DNA from: Mucor racemosus
Lineage: Eukaryota; Mucoromycota; Mucoromycetes; Mucorales; Mucoraceae
Direction: 5' to 3'
Assembly (NCBI GenBank): GCA_027405735.1
Contig: JAPEHQ010000002.1
Coordinates: 1,984,001 to 2,048,000, forward strand
DNA: 64,000 bases
Below, piece by piece: positions 1 to 11,766 of the stretch. The notes beneath the pieces were generated by a model that worked only from the letters and a program-made list of their open reading frames with translations, did no database searches and had not been told where the DNA came from. Each line of letters starts with the position of its first letter. The stretch's first letter is position 1. A program made the position numbers and the translations under genes.

Positions 1-600
1 ATGTAAGCTTTTATTTAGATATACGTACATACATATCATGGCATTGACAATTAGTTTTTTTTTTTATTATCATAATTTCATCAAAAGAGGAGCTTCTAGT
101 AGTGTGGTTGATAGCTTACAAAGAGAAACGGAACAACAATTAGACAAAATACAACAAATGATAGGCAAAATAAATAATTCTAAACAAGATATATCCAATT
201 ATACGCAAAAATTGTTAGAATTAGATCAGTCATTAGATACAACGATGGACACAGCTTTAAATATTCAATTTGGCTCACTTAAGCGAGTATTGGATTACGT
301 TAATCATCAATTAGCAGATTCCATTACTCAATATCATGCGGATCGTTCAAGAATAGCTCAATTGCAGGAACGTGTTTCTGTACATACCGCATTTTTGAAA
401 GGTGCTTCACAAAGATATGAACAAATTAAGTGTAGAGTTCGTAGTCATGCCTGGTATCCGTGGTTATATACAGGTAAATCATCACTATATTAATTCACAT
501 GAAAAGTAATTTGTTCTAATTATATATCAAAATAGGTTTAGCTGGTCTAATTTTGACGATGTCTATCACTGTTGCTTATTATTACTATCACATTACTTGA
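1..600 (+). CDS. C-terminal part of a coiled-coil, tail-anchored membrane protein (5' end outside window)
   Basis: I do not recognise the family. GTAAGC at 3-8 looks like a donor, so the window probably starts at an exon/intron junction. The best acceptor is the TAG ending at 99. Coding then runs 100-473, followed by a 62-nt GT-AG intron (474-535) and a last exon 536-600. The product is rich in E, Q, D and K, with heptad-like helices (VVDSLQRETEQQLDKIQQ onward) over about 120 residues. It ends in one hydrophobic segment, LAGLILTMSITVAYYYYHIT, right at the C terminus, as in tail-anchored proteins such as SNARE-like or nuclear/ER membrane proteins. An in-frame ATG at 38 also exists, but the pyrimidine-rich stretch after it looks like intron. 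A Kar5-like or SNARE-accessory role is possible but unsupported. Confidence 0.6.
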
Positions 601-661
601 TTTTCGTAGAAAAAAATAAATGAACTGTGTTGAAATTTACTACTTTTTCATATTGACCGAC

Positions 662-1693
662 TCATCCCTGTTCTACTTTTTTTTCCACTAAATAACATCA
701 AGAAAAAGTTATATGTAAATGTACTTGAGATGTTCAACTTTAATTCAAAAACAAGTATCCAAAAATATCCTATTTTTTACAATTGGTATTAATTTTTCAG
801 TTCTAATGTTTCAGATTTTTACGCGTATTTCACTGCTAAAGGATTGAAAACTTTGAGGCTTCATATCTCTAGAAATAATTAAGCTATACTAACACTTTTT
901 AATAATAAAACTTACTTGTTTTAAAGTGCTCTATAACATATTTTAATATAAAAAAATTCTGGGCACTTTTATTTTTTTTCATTTTTTTGGACATTTCTAT
1001 AGTAGGTTTCAAAATATTGGCTAAATTGAGCAACATTTTTTTTTCATTCATGTCATTAAGCTCGTTAAGCTCTCTCGGACCCAATTTAGAGTTTTTTAAA
1101 ATATTGATTTTTCATGGAGATATCCTAAAAAATATGTACAAAAAAGGTACCTCCATTTCTAGCTTCCATTTTTCCCTTATATACCCTCATCCCAAATTCT
1201 GAAACTGAAAAAAATTTGGACAAAAATCTTTTTTTCTCTACAAAAAATGCAGCTAGAAGATTGTACAATAGCTCGATCGATAGATAATGTTTTTGCGCAT
1301 TATTTCAATAAGTTATATTTTAAATATGCTTATGAAAAGTGATGTGTATCTTCAAAAAACCTCCAAAATTTCAATTGCATTTTACGCAAAATTTAATGTG
1401 AAATGTTTGTCTGAATTTTATTTAGATGGATGCAGAATTTAAAACAGTACAAAAATTATTTAGTATACTAGGTCGACTTACTTTGCAGTTCATGAGCAAT
1501 TAAACAATTTTGTTTTTTTCATCATTTTTCGTCCATTTTTTAAAATAAATTTTGGAACCCAGTAATCATAAGCTGTAAGCTGTGATATTGACTATTATTT
1601 TGATTATCTCAATGAAAAATCAATATTTTTGGCTAAAACAAAAAATACAGAGTAGCAATCAATTAGATCTATCTTGTGAATACAGAAATTAAG
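662..1693 (-). repeat. Unclassified dispersed repeat, copy A (truncated)
   Basis: This stretch matches about 4575-6150 (copy B) in the same orientation and 43215-44220 (copy C) in reverse. On the minus strand it carries a 61-codon relic ORF (899-1084, with LGPRELNELNDMN). That ORF is nearly identical in copy C and shifted by a one-base deletion in copy B. Compared with copy B it lacks the first ~770 bp. No transposase, reverse transcriptase or clear terminal inverted repeat was seen, so the class is unknown. Confidence 0.75.
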
Positions 1694-1931
1694 CCCTGGA
1701 TAATGAGTTTTAAGTTTTACAAAATAATAAACTAATATTTACAACTGCAGAAAACAAAGAAAAAAAATTCTCATCCTTGTGAATATTGATCCAATTAATC
1801 TCCAATTATACATGATGGTAGATTTATATATATCCTGCATAAAAATTTATATTTCTACTCTCACAGATCACTGTGAATTGAGGAAGCCATCCGCAAAACA
1901 TTATATTTCTGCCCAATAAAACCACATGTTG

Positions 1932-3027
1932 TGTCGTATATTTTCATGTTTGATAAATAATACTTAAAAAAGAATATAATTAAAAGAGGATGAGTTGTCG
2001 TATATTTTCAGGATTGATAAATAGTACTTAAAAAAGAATACAATTATAAAAGAATGAGTAATTAATCAGTTCTTCAACTGTATAATAAAAACAAGATATC
2101 GTTTATTTAGATATAAAAGTATGGCCTTTTATATATATTGATTTGACATTGAGATCCTGAGATGTAATTTAAGGCACTATTGAACCATTGGATCTGTTTG
2201 ATAGTAATCTATGGATTGAAATGGATCAATCATAATTTAACCGTGCTTGCAGAGCTTGTGAGTTGCCTTGTTTCAATGCTGCGCTAAATGAGTTTCTTGG
2301 ATGTTGATTTGATAGCTGCTACTTGTTTGATTAACCGCTGGGATGAAATAGTATGGTGTCATAATTGACGTCCAAGCGTTCTTGCTAATTGCTGAATTAA
2401 GCTTAGTGCAGTAAAATATGGGTGTAAAAAGCGATAAAGAATACTGTTAAAATCCTTCTTTATTAAAATATGGATAATGTGCAATAAAATGGTTATTCTA
2501 CGTCTCTATTTATATTATTTGGTGATTATTTACTATCTTGCAACTGCATTGCAATTGTCAACGATTATTCCATTAATTTTGAGTATAAATGTTGGGTTGT
2601 TTGGTTATTGATTTGGTGGATCAAGAACGATGTTTTAAATATAGTTTGTCAATCATGCTTTCAGAACAGCCCTTACTTGTTCTACTTGATAAGCATGTAC
2701 TTTTTGTATCTTTTATTTAGGATATCCCACATTACTTTAGTATTTTAGCATCTCTTATTTGAATATTATACCCTTGCTATCTTTATGCAATTGTCTATTT
2801 ACTATATAGTCTTATCTTTGATAGCATGGTTTCAAATGAGATGACATTTAATTTAGGTATTTTATGATGGGAATCTAGCTTAGTTCACTTCACTTAGTAC
2901 GCTAGGAGTTTTTTATATCCGATATCAAAACTTTTGCACTTCAATACATGTCGCAGTTAATAGATTATTGTAAGATATATTGATACTGTGAACGGTGACA
3001 AGGTATGATACTTGATGGCATACAACA
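1932..3027 (-). repeat. Rearranged LTR of family 2, reverse orientation
   Basis: This is the reverse complement of the solo LTR at 5092-5620. It starts TGTCGTATAT and ends ATACAACA, giving TG...CA ends. Two differences stand out. The terminal 64 bp is tandemly duplicated (1932-1995 and 1996-2059). About 490 bp in the middle (about 2405-2897) has no counterpart in the other copy and is bracketed by CTTAGT on both sides, which may mark a nested insertion. No clear target-site duplication was found, and no internal retrotransposon coding sequence is attached. Confidence 0.6.
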
Positions 3028-3807
3028 TGCATAATAATAAATAATAAATTAACGAAAGCCTCCTGTATATACCTTTGGGCATTATTCTCAAGCCTTTACA
3101 TATAAAAAAGTGTTCCTTGAGTGAAGAGTGATATGCCTTATTAAATAGTATTGTTCATGCAGTAATAATTACCCTTGTCGGTTTTCGCCCTTTTATTTAG
3201 TTTCAATTCCTATTAGAACTGACATTTAATAGAAATTGTAGTATAAATATCTTCAGGAACCGAGACCTAACAGTTCTTGGTTCCCTTTTCATTTTATAAT
3301 AAAGACCCTACGTTCTCCGTAATTGAATCACTACCTAGTCTCTTTATTACTTTCCTCTTTATAAAAATAAGATCTATTTCCCAATAACTCTCAACCCTGA
3401 ATGAAGTCCTTTTTAAGGTCAAATTAAAGTTGGTGGTAAACCAATTTCTAACTGATGATGACTGAAATGACTGAAGCAGGAACTGATGGAAATCCACATA
3501 TGATTAACAATGTTATTCGCTGAGCTCTTTTCAAGTCTTTCTGAAAAATGATTAAGGATATTCCATTATGTATTATGTATTATACCTTTATGTTACAATT
3601 AGTAATACTCTATTTGTTACCTACTGGATGAAAACCAAAATCAAAATATACAGACAGTAGTAAGCTTACAATAAATACAGTTTACATTATTAAATTATTG
3701 CATGCAGAATGTGTCTACTTTTGTAAAATCTCTTGTGCTTGTAAAATAAGATATTCATAAAGAAAATGAATTTCCGAAATAGCACTAAAAATACTGGAGT
3801 AGTGTCA
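3028..3807. other. AT-rich sequence without a recognised gene
   Basis: Nothing could be assigned here. A 67-codon ORF at 3294-3497 (minus) has fairly ordinary composition but no recognisable motif, and could be a relic of the neighbouring repeats. Confidence 0.4.
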
Positions 3808-6155
3808 GATACACACAGAGTCTGTGTGTAACCTTTTTAATTAATATAAAATATCAAAACATATAATAATAATAAAGATCATCTTTTATCTCATATATAA
3901 TCTTTTGTATACATTTATTTGAATCTACTGTAAAACATATATCTCAGCACAACGCAACAACAATAATCAATAGGAGGCCGTCAATTTCAAAGTTTGGTAG
4001 CTTCTGAAAAAAAAACTGTACAATGAAAGTAATAGAAAATATTGACGTCCTCAAATCATAATATGAATAAATTTGGTATTTTGAGATTGACTCCCCCCTA
4101 ATGTAATAAGATAATTTATTTATATATTGAGTTTGATATTTAAATCTGCTACAACATTACGTTTTGAAGGTTTGAAGGAAAAACGCATTCTATTATATTA
4201 TATATTCATCAGAAAAATTATTATTTCAACAGATTTTTGACTCAAAACTAATGGCAAGCACGATAGATTTTTCGATAATTTTGAGATGTACTCTCCTATT
4301 TGACTGTCTTGACGTTGTTCGTGAAATATATATTTTTCAATATCCTGATGAAGAATAATAAAATACATCTATCTCATAATAATAATTTACAGATAATCAG
4401 CTTTGATACAATTTTGGTACACTTTCCCTTGGATCTTGGACACTTATTCATTTATTTATATTTGTTAAATCTGATAGGAAATGGTCGCATTATACTACCT
4501 ATCCCTAAATTTATTTTATATCTCACGAAAGACTCAAAAACGCGTAAAATTCACTGCTTTTTCCTTGAAAACTGGGTCTCATTTTTCATCCCTGCTCTAC
4601 TTTTTGTTTTCACTAAATAACATCAAGAAAAAGTTATATGTAAATGTACTTGAGATGTTCAACTTTAATTCAAAAACAAGTATCCAAAAATATCCTATTT
4701 TTTACAATTGGTATTAATTTTTCAGTTCTAATGTTTCAGATTTTTACGCGTATTTCACTGCTAAAGGATTGAAAACTTTGAGGCTTCATATCTCTAGAAA
4801 TAATTAAGCTATACTAACACTTTTTAATAATGAAACTTACTTGTTTTAAAGTGCTCTATAACATATTTTAATATAAAAAATTCTGGGCACTTTTATTTTT
4901 TTTCATTTTTTTGGACATTTCTATAGTAGGTTTCAAAATATTGGCTAAATTGAGCAACATTTTTTTTTTTCATTCATGTCATTAAGCTCGTTAAGCTCTC
5001 TCGGACCCAATTTAGAGTTTTTCAAAATATTGATTTTTCATGGAGATATCCTAAAAAATATGTACAAAAAGGTACCTCAATTTCTAGCTTCTGTTGTATT
5101 CCACCTACTAGTATCATACATTATCACCTTCTACAGTATCAATACATCTTACAATCTATTGACTACGACATGTATTGAAGTGCAAGTCTTGATATCGGAT
5201 ATAAGAAACTCCTAGCGTATCAAGTTTAATCCAGTAATTACCAAGAACGCTTGGACCTCAATTATGACATCACATTATTTCATCCCAGCAGTTAACCAAT
5301 CAAGTAGTTATCAAATCAACATCCAAGCATATTTAGCGCAGCATTGAAACAACACAACTCACAAGCTCTGCAAGAACGGTTAAATTATGATTGATCCATT
5401 TCAATCCATAGATTACTATCAAACAGATCCAATAGTTCAATAGTGCCTTAAATTACATCTCAGGATCTCAATGTCTAATCAATATAAAAGGCCATACTTT
5501 TACATCTAAATAAACGATATCTTGTTTTTATTATACAGTTGAAGAACTGATTAATTACTCATTCTTTTATAACTGTATTCTTTTTTAAGTAATATTTATC
5601 AATCCTGAAAATATACGACAGCTTCCATTTTTCCCTTATATACCCTCATCCCAAATTCTGAAACTGAAAAAAATTGGACAAAAATCTCGTTTTCTCTACA
5701 AAAAATGTAGCTAAAAAGTTAAATAATAGCTTGATCATTAGATAATTTTTTTGCGCATCATTTTCGTTTATTATATTTTGAATATGCTTATGAAAAGTGA
5801 TGTATATCTTCAAAAAACCTCCAAAATTTTGATTGCATTTTACGAAAAACTTAATGTGAAATGTTTGTCTGCATTTTATTTAGATGGATGCAGAATTCAA
5901 AACTGTACAAAAGCTATTTAGTATACTAGGTTGACTTACTTTGCAGTTCATGATCAATTAAGCGATTTTGTTTTTTTCATCATTTTTCGTCCATTTTTTT
6001 CAAATCGATTTTGGAACCCCGTTGTGATAGATTATAAGCTGTGATATGAACTATTATTTTTATTATCTCGACGAAGAATCAATATTTTTCGCTGAAACAA
6101 AAAGTGAAGAGTAGCTTTAAGTTGGAACTAATCTTGTGAACACAAAAAATTAATA
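3808..6155 (-). repeat. Unclassified dispersed repeat, copy B (longest copy, interrupted by a solo LTR)
   Basis: This is the most complete member of the A/B/C family. Copy C matches it from the TGTGTGTAACC region near 3830 to about 6150. The boundary near 3808-3831 contains a palindrome (ACACACAGAGTCTGTGTGT). The minus-strand relic ORF seen in copies A and C is frameshifted here by a one-base deletion near 4875. A 529-bp LTR plus a 5-bp duplication interrupts it at 5092-5625. Because copy B is unbroken at the site where the large retrotransposon entered copy C, it gives the empty-site sequence. Function and class are unknown. Confidence 0.75.
5092..5620 (+). mobile_element. Solo LTR of family 2 with 5-bp target duplication
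   Basis: The 529-bp insertion begins TGTTGTATTCC and ends ATATACGACA. GCTTC flanks it on both sides (5087-5091 and 5621-5625). Copy A has the uninterrupted site (TTTCTAGCTTCCATTT). TG...CA ends with a 5-bp duplication are the signature of an LTR left behind by recombination between the two LTRs of a retroelement. It is unrelated in sequence to the 740-bp LTRs at 44901 and 52816. Confidence 0.85.
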
Positions 6156-8008
6156 CCTCAATTTAGGTACTTAATTTTTTATAATCAATTTTAAGTCAAT
6201 CTTGGTCAATTTTGGTAAATGTTTGACCAGTGCACTTATGTTCTGATGGTAATACTTCTACTTTAAGAGAGATATCAATGGTCTATATAGTAAAGGTACA
6301 TATTCTTTGAAGGTTTTACGTGACAATATATAATTTGACTTAATATTGGATGAAAACATTCGAAACCCATTTAAAATCCATCTGAAACCTACTTTTTACA
6401 ACTATAAAAAATCGATAATAGAAGCCTTATCTCGGCGAATTTTGATTCTAATAACTTCCAACTTTACATGAAAGTAAAAACACATTTTTGAAATGAGTAT
6501 CTCAAAGAGCAACGTCCACAACCTACTGTGTGTTGAGAACACCATTGCCAAAATGTACCTATATTTTTTTGTGCATTTTTATCGAAAAAGATTTAAATAT
6601 GATCTCTATGAATACTGATCCAAATAAGCTGCCACCCTTTATGGATATAGATATTAATAGGTACTACTACAAGTACTTAAGATATCAGTATTCATGGGTC
6701 GTTTTGCATTTGGTAATTTTGAACAACATGTTGATTACGTGCTATTTAACACCTACAAACAATGTTAGTAAGCTCGCCAGTTCTCGCCGAATATGAATCC
6801 AAATAAGTTTCCGTATCGATCGTAAGTACGTCTAGTACTGATCCACAGAATTGCAAAAGGCTTAGCCTCCCTGAGTTGTTGCGAAAATGGGGAAATGAAA
6901 ATATATACTTTTCTAAACTATTTTGTGTTGGTTGTTTCAGATATTCTTTGGGAATTTTTATAAAATCAAATGTATAATGATTTGAAATTGAATTTCGAAG
7001 TTGCACTTAATGGGCAGTAATTATACGAATAACATATTTTGACTTCATTAGCTAACAGCTGTTTTTGAAGGATTTTTGTACACGTTTTTGAAAAAACACA
7101 TACACACACACTTTTCCTCTGCTTGAAAAAAGTAAGGGACTGAAAAAATGATCGAAATCAATGAATTTTGATCCAATTGGACTGCAAGTTTAAAATGTAT
7201 ACAAAAATTGTAACAGTATCTAGTGCGATAATTTTAGCATCTCGTTGAATTGCTGATTAAATCCTTTTTTAAACAATCACTGGCTTTTAATAAATGTCGC
7301 ACGGCCCTCTTTTTTTCCCGCGTAACTGAAATGTCAAAATGTCTAGATTAGGACATGAGTTTTTTGTTTACTAGTTTATAATATGAAATTTTATATACGA
7401 CATGTGTAAAGACTTTTACAAAAATTTGTTATCAGTTTTTATTAAATAAAGGGTATATAACTTAGATAGACGATGGTGAAGCAATAGTAGTAGTAGTAGT
7501 AGTAGTGAATGGTGGAACCATTACCAATTACCTTGAATTGATTAAAGTAGGTATCGGAACTATATCATGTTGAAAAATAGACGATGAATCCAAATTATAA
7601 TTCATTATGAATGATAAATAACGTATTTAGCACTTATATAATGCCATGAATTTTAAAGACTTATTGGGATGCAAAAGTGCCACCAAGATTATTAGAAACC
7701 TATAAAAACATATCTAATAATAATTACTGGGACATCTGTCAACCAAAGCTTGCAATCTATGTATAGGTACCGGTTTCACCATTAGCTGTCAAATTAAAAC
7801 CAGTGGGTTTCATTGATGTAGGGCCTTCGCCAATAAGAACAACAATAATAAATTGCTCATCAACACCATTGAGCCATGTTAACATTGATCATTGAATATT
7901 AGTTTAATTTATAACGATATATTCTATTGCAGATTATTTGTAGTTACATTAAATAAATATATTTGTACACAGACTAACAATGAATTAATATTTATCTCAA
8001 CTAAAAGT
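6156..8008. other. Gene-poor stretch with one relic and a microsatellite
   Basis: No gene is supported. It contains the coding relic at 6746-7006 and a (TAG)n microsatellite at 7485-7506. The remainder is AT-rich and shows nothing I can name. Confidence 0.4.
6746..7006 (-). pseudogene. Short coding relic shared with 21066-21171
   Basis: The minus-strand reading frame ends with TETYLDSYSARTGELTN. A plus-strand stretch at about 21066-21171 encodes TETLLDPYLARTDELTN. The match is at protein level with many silent or conservative changes, so both probably descend from one coding sequence. Neither copy has a full-length frame. The parent gene or transposon is not recognised. Confidence 0.45.
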
Positions 8009-8191
8009 TTATTTCGTAGATGAAGCTGTATATATAGCATTTTCAAGTGGTGTAGTAACATAAAAAGAAGTGGTTGATGCATCACCGCTATTGCCATTAA
8101 TAGTATTTAAAGAGTCATGTACAGGAGTAGCAGGTAAGACCGAAGATATATTAATAAAAGTAGCAGCCAAGATAAAAAGAATAAACCTCAT
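8009..8191 (-). CDS. Small putative secreted protein (60 aa)
   Basis: This is a single-exon ORF of 60 codons. Residues 1-20 form a clear signal peptide: MRF start, hydrophobic core LFILAATFINISSVL, then a small-residue cleavage site near PATPV. The rest is a polar, Ser/Thr/Asn-rich segment of about 38 residues without cysteines. A TATA-like TTATATATAA lies near 8301-8310, about 110 bp upstream of the ATG. No homologue is recognised. It could be a small cell-wall or effector-like peptide, or the first exon of a longer gene. Confidence 0.4.
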   Translation of the reverse strand: MRFILFILAATFINISSVLPATPVHDSLNTINGNSGDASTTSFYVTTPLENAIYTASSTK

Positions 8192-8369
8192 AATGAAAAC
8201 GGAGATAAGGATTGATCATTTTGGATAACATCTAGCTTTTTATTCTTAGCTTTTTTGCTCAGAAAAAAATACTTGAAACCTAAACATTTCTAGCGAGAGT
8301 TTTATATATAATGTGCATATGCTTAATATAGAGAAACGGTAATTTACATATGGTATAGTGATGCTGCTT

Positions 8370-8582
8370 TCAAAGTTCCATTGGATTTGGCTTCCATTCT
8401 GTTTTTTGGCGTTTTTTATTCTCTTTTTGGTTCAATTGCATTTCTAAATTCAAATCAAAATTGAATTCTTCTGATTCAGGGATTGCTATAAACTCTTGTG
8501 GTGTTGGGTCTCCTATCCATTCGTCTGCAAACACAGCTAACGATGATTTAGCCCAATGTACATGATCAATGACGCTATCCAT
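8370..8582 (-). CDS. Hypothetical protein (70 aa)
   Basis: This single-exon ORF encodes an acidic N-terminal half (FADEWIGDPTPQEFIAIPESEEF) followed by a basic, Gln/Lys-rich tail (QKENKKRQKTEWKPNPMEL). Amino-acid composition looks like real soluble protein rather than random AT-rich translation. No known motif, membrane segment or signal peptide was seen. It lies just upstream of, and in the same direction as, the 60-aa secreted ORF. It may be part of a longer spliced gene; no convincing partner exon was found. Confidence 0.4.
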   Translation of the reverse strand: MDSVIDHVHWAKSSLAVFADEWIGDPTPQEFIAIPESEEFNFDLNLEMQLNQKENKKRQKTEWKPNPMEL

Positions 8583-9247
8583 ATTTCAATACAATCAAAG
8601 CAAAAAGGAAAGAGTTTAACGGCGCATTCCACATTTGAATCGCCATCTTCCAGGCTTTTAAACAGTCCAGGCCTCGGTCTGTCCCATCATGTAGACATTC
8701 AATTCATAGGATGTTGTTGTCCGGTAAATCACGTGCACCAAGATGAAGAAATCAACAAACTTCAAAACCCAGAAGCATGTTTGCCCGGGCCAAAGCAAAA
8801 AAAGGGAATATAGGTCAAAGGTGAGTAAATGATAGAACACCCTCTTTTTCGTTATAGCCAAAGGTAAAACATCAATGAAAAGACAGATAAACGGATAAAG
8901 AATCGTAGAATATGTTTAAATGATAGATGGATAATCATCTATTCCAAATGGATGGATGTATAAAAAATACCATATGTATATATTTTGCATCTCTCAAGAA
9001 AAAATTGGTTTTAAAAAAGCCAAATCAACAAATTTATATATCAACATATAATCAACCATTGACATTTGAAGGAAAATTTACATTTGAAATCAACTAAATT
9101 CTTTACAATTGAACTCGGTGAAACAACAATTCAAATAAAACTTATACATATGGGATTTTATCTTTATACATTTAAACATATTCTATGAGCATATTCAAAG
9201 AAATCAAGAGTGAGAAACTAATTATCATTCTAAAAAATTAGCTACAA
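8583..9247. other. Intergenic region upstream of the eL6 gene
   Basis: This is the shared upstream region between the minus-strand hypothetical gene and the plus-strand eL6 gene. ORFs on both strands at 8556-8861 overlap each other and look fortuitous. No conserved promoter motif could be named with confidence. Confidence 0.4.
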
Positions 9248-10095
9248 ATGTCGCACGCACCTAGAAATAGCTTCATTGCTCCCGGCGTATCTCGCTACTC
9301 TCGTTCCGCTGCCTACGCCAAGAAGGCTCAATACAAGCGTAAGCAAACCGCTGTTGCTGCTCCTGCCAAGGCTGCTGCTACTGACAAGACTGTTGAGGTT
9401 AAGGGTGCTAAGAACGGTAACAACCGTACTGTCCCCGCTCAAAAGGCTTCTCGCTTCTACCCTGCTGAGGATGTTCCTCAACCCAAGGTTGGTCGCAAGG
9501 CTGCCAAGAAGGCCTCTTTCCGTTCCACTCTTACCCCCGGTACCGTTGCCATCCTTTTGGCCGGTCGTCACAGTGGTAAGCGTGTTGTCGTCTTGAAGCA
9601 ACTCGATTCTGGTCTCCTCCTCGTCACTGGTCCCTTCAAGATCAACGGTGTTCCTTTGAGACGTGTCAACCAAGCCTACGTTATCGCCACCTCTACCAAG
9701 GTCGATATCTCTGGTGTTAAGGTAAGAATATTTTGGGAAATGAGTTTTGTGAAATATATAAAATTAATACATTTTTGTGTAGGTTGATGAGAAGATTAAC
9801 GATGCTTACTTCAAGAAGGCTGCTAAGGCTGATAAGGCTTTCCTTCAAGGTGAAGAGGTAAGTTTATTGTGATTTGTGTAAAAAATAAAAAAAAGGGGCC
9901 ATTGTATGACTAAACATGCATTTTTTCTTTTTCGAGTAGAAGAAGGCTGCTTTCCCCGAGTCCAAGGCTGCTGACCAAAAGGTTGTTGACAAGGCTCTCC
10001 TCGAAGTTGTCGCTAAGACTCCTTTCCTCCGTCAATACTTGGCCACTTCTTTCGGTTTGAACAAGGGTCAATTCCCTCACAACATGAAGTTTTAA
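9248..10095 (+). CDS. RPL6: 60S ribosomal protein eL6
   Basis: Cytosolic large-subunit ribosomal protein eL6, 234 aa from three exons: 9248-9721, 9783-9857 and 9940-10095. Both introns are GT-AG in phase 0 (61 and 82 nt). The N terminus is short, basic and Ala/Lys-rich, as usual for eL6. The core [18 protein letters not shown] followed by [10 protein letters not shown], and the [18 protein letters not shown] region, are hallmark family segments. The C terminus ([19 protein letters not shown]) is also typical. Codons are strongly biased to C-ending forms compared with neighbouring genes, as expected for a highly expressed ribosomal gene. The ATG at 9248 is the only start in frame after upstream stops. 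Confidence 0.97.
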
Positions 10096-10216
10096 ATGAT
10101 TTATTAAAAACGAAAAACATTAAACATTTGGAATAAGTTTCTTTTTGATCTAAAATAAATGGACTATTATTTTTTATTTTGTTTTTCTTTTTTTCTCTTA
10201 TTCCCATAATTATAAT

Positions 10217-11766
10217 ATGGTTTGGTCATCCAAGAGCAATGCACATCAAACATTGTTGCCTCGTAACCATGGCAACCACTTGATTGGTAACTATAGTAAC
10301 CTTAGTCATGATGGAAACTTGCATCGATCAAATCAACAACAAGAGCAGCAGCAAGGGAGAGTAATAAAAGGGCCAACAGGAGATCAATCGAAGAAATTCA
10401 ATAAAATGTACCTTTTTTTCACTTTGTTAGCATTTCCTGTAATATATGTTGTATGTGTATTCACTCAACCAATTATATCCTCACCGCCATCATTTCTGTA
10501 CCAAGACATTAATACTATAATTTCGTTTGGTGATTCCTACACTACTCGCTATTTGGATATGGATTCATTAACTTATGCGTGTCGAAATTGCACCTCAGCA
10601 GGTGGTCCGAATTGGGTTATTTATCTCACGGATTCTACACAATGGATTAGTTGGGATTTTGCTTATAATTCTGCGCCAGTGAACAATAGCATAGTAAACC
10701 AAGTGAGTGATTATTATATAAATAACTCAACATTTATATTGATTTAGTTTTTATTTACAGGTGCCAACGTAAAATTATCTTTCTTATTATCATCCCCCCC
10801 CCCTCCCCTTTTTCCTGTTTGTTAACCTTTTATAAATTATAGGGTCATTGATGTGAGTACACAAGTGCGCGAGTTATATCAACAGATCTTTGTATCACCT
10901 ACCAAAAGGATTTCAACTATTGTCGATTCTGTTTATAGCAAAAGAGGCATTCAACATACACATGAATCAACATTGGTCACAATTTGGGTTGGTATAAATG
11001 ACATTGATTTAACATTCAATTGGAATCAAACAGATGCTATCGATTTATTAATTATGCAACGATATGAGGTGCTTATCGTAAGTTGATCATAACAATAATC
11101 AAAGCAAACAATAAATTAAAAATGTGTTAATTGTATATCGTTTTTATGCATACATAGAACGAATTAATTGAAAAAGGAGAAAGAAACTTTATGCTGATCA
11201 ATGTACCACCTATCCACAGAGCTCCAATGTGGCATCAAACAGAGAATGAGAAATTAATCAAAACCCGCGTTATAGGTCAGTTTATTTATGATGTATGCCA
11301 CATCATATGCTGACAACTTTTTCATTATTACATGCATGCAGAATATAACAAGAAATTGCAAAACATGGTGAAACATTTGAGGCAATTCTATGGTTCTGCT
11401 GCAACTACAATTACATTTATTGAATACAATGCATGGAGATATTTTGATAATTTATTAGACAATCCAAAAGATTTTGGTATGACAGATACACACAGTTTCT
11501 GCCCTGATTGGTAACATGAAAATACTACTTGTTTGTGCTTGATATTGCTTGCTAATTGTATTCTAATGATAGGTCACACCCTATTGAAAATCATTGTAAA
11601 CCAATAGGAGAGTAAGTAGACATCTAATCCTCAATAATGCCATTACTATAATTCTCATGATTCTTTGTTATACAGATATTTCTGGCTTAATGACCTCCAT
11701 CCAACATTCCATGTTCACGATATGTTATCCCAAGACATTAAAAGAGTTTTACAATACTATACATAA
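10217..11766 (+). CDS. Membrane-anchored SGNH/GDSL-family esterase with an 8-nt micro-exon
   Basis: Probable carbohydrate- or lipid-ester hydrolase of the SGNH superfamily (CE16-like), 381 aa. Exons: 10217-10702, 10761-10768, 10843-11077, 11158-11275, 11342-11510, 11573-11611 and 11676-11766. A Gln/Asn-rich cytosolic N terminus of about 60 residues precedes one hydrophobic segment (MYLFFTLLAFPVIYVVCVF), so this looks like a type II membrane protein with a lumenal or extracellular domain bearing several NxS/T sites. Catalytic blocks: FGDSYT (Ser nucleophile), GINDID (Gly and Asn of the oxyanion hole) and the terminal NDLHPTFH (Asp and His of the triad). The 8-nt exon is needed to keep the frame: without it the third exon is out of phase. 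Substrate is unknown. Confidence 0.85.

Noticed and set aside
899..1084. The LGPRELNELND frame as an active host gene
   Set aside because: Exists only within repeat copies, truncated in each and frameshifted in copy B.
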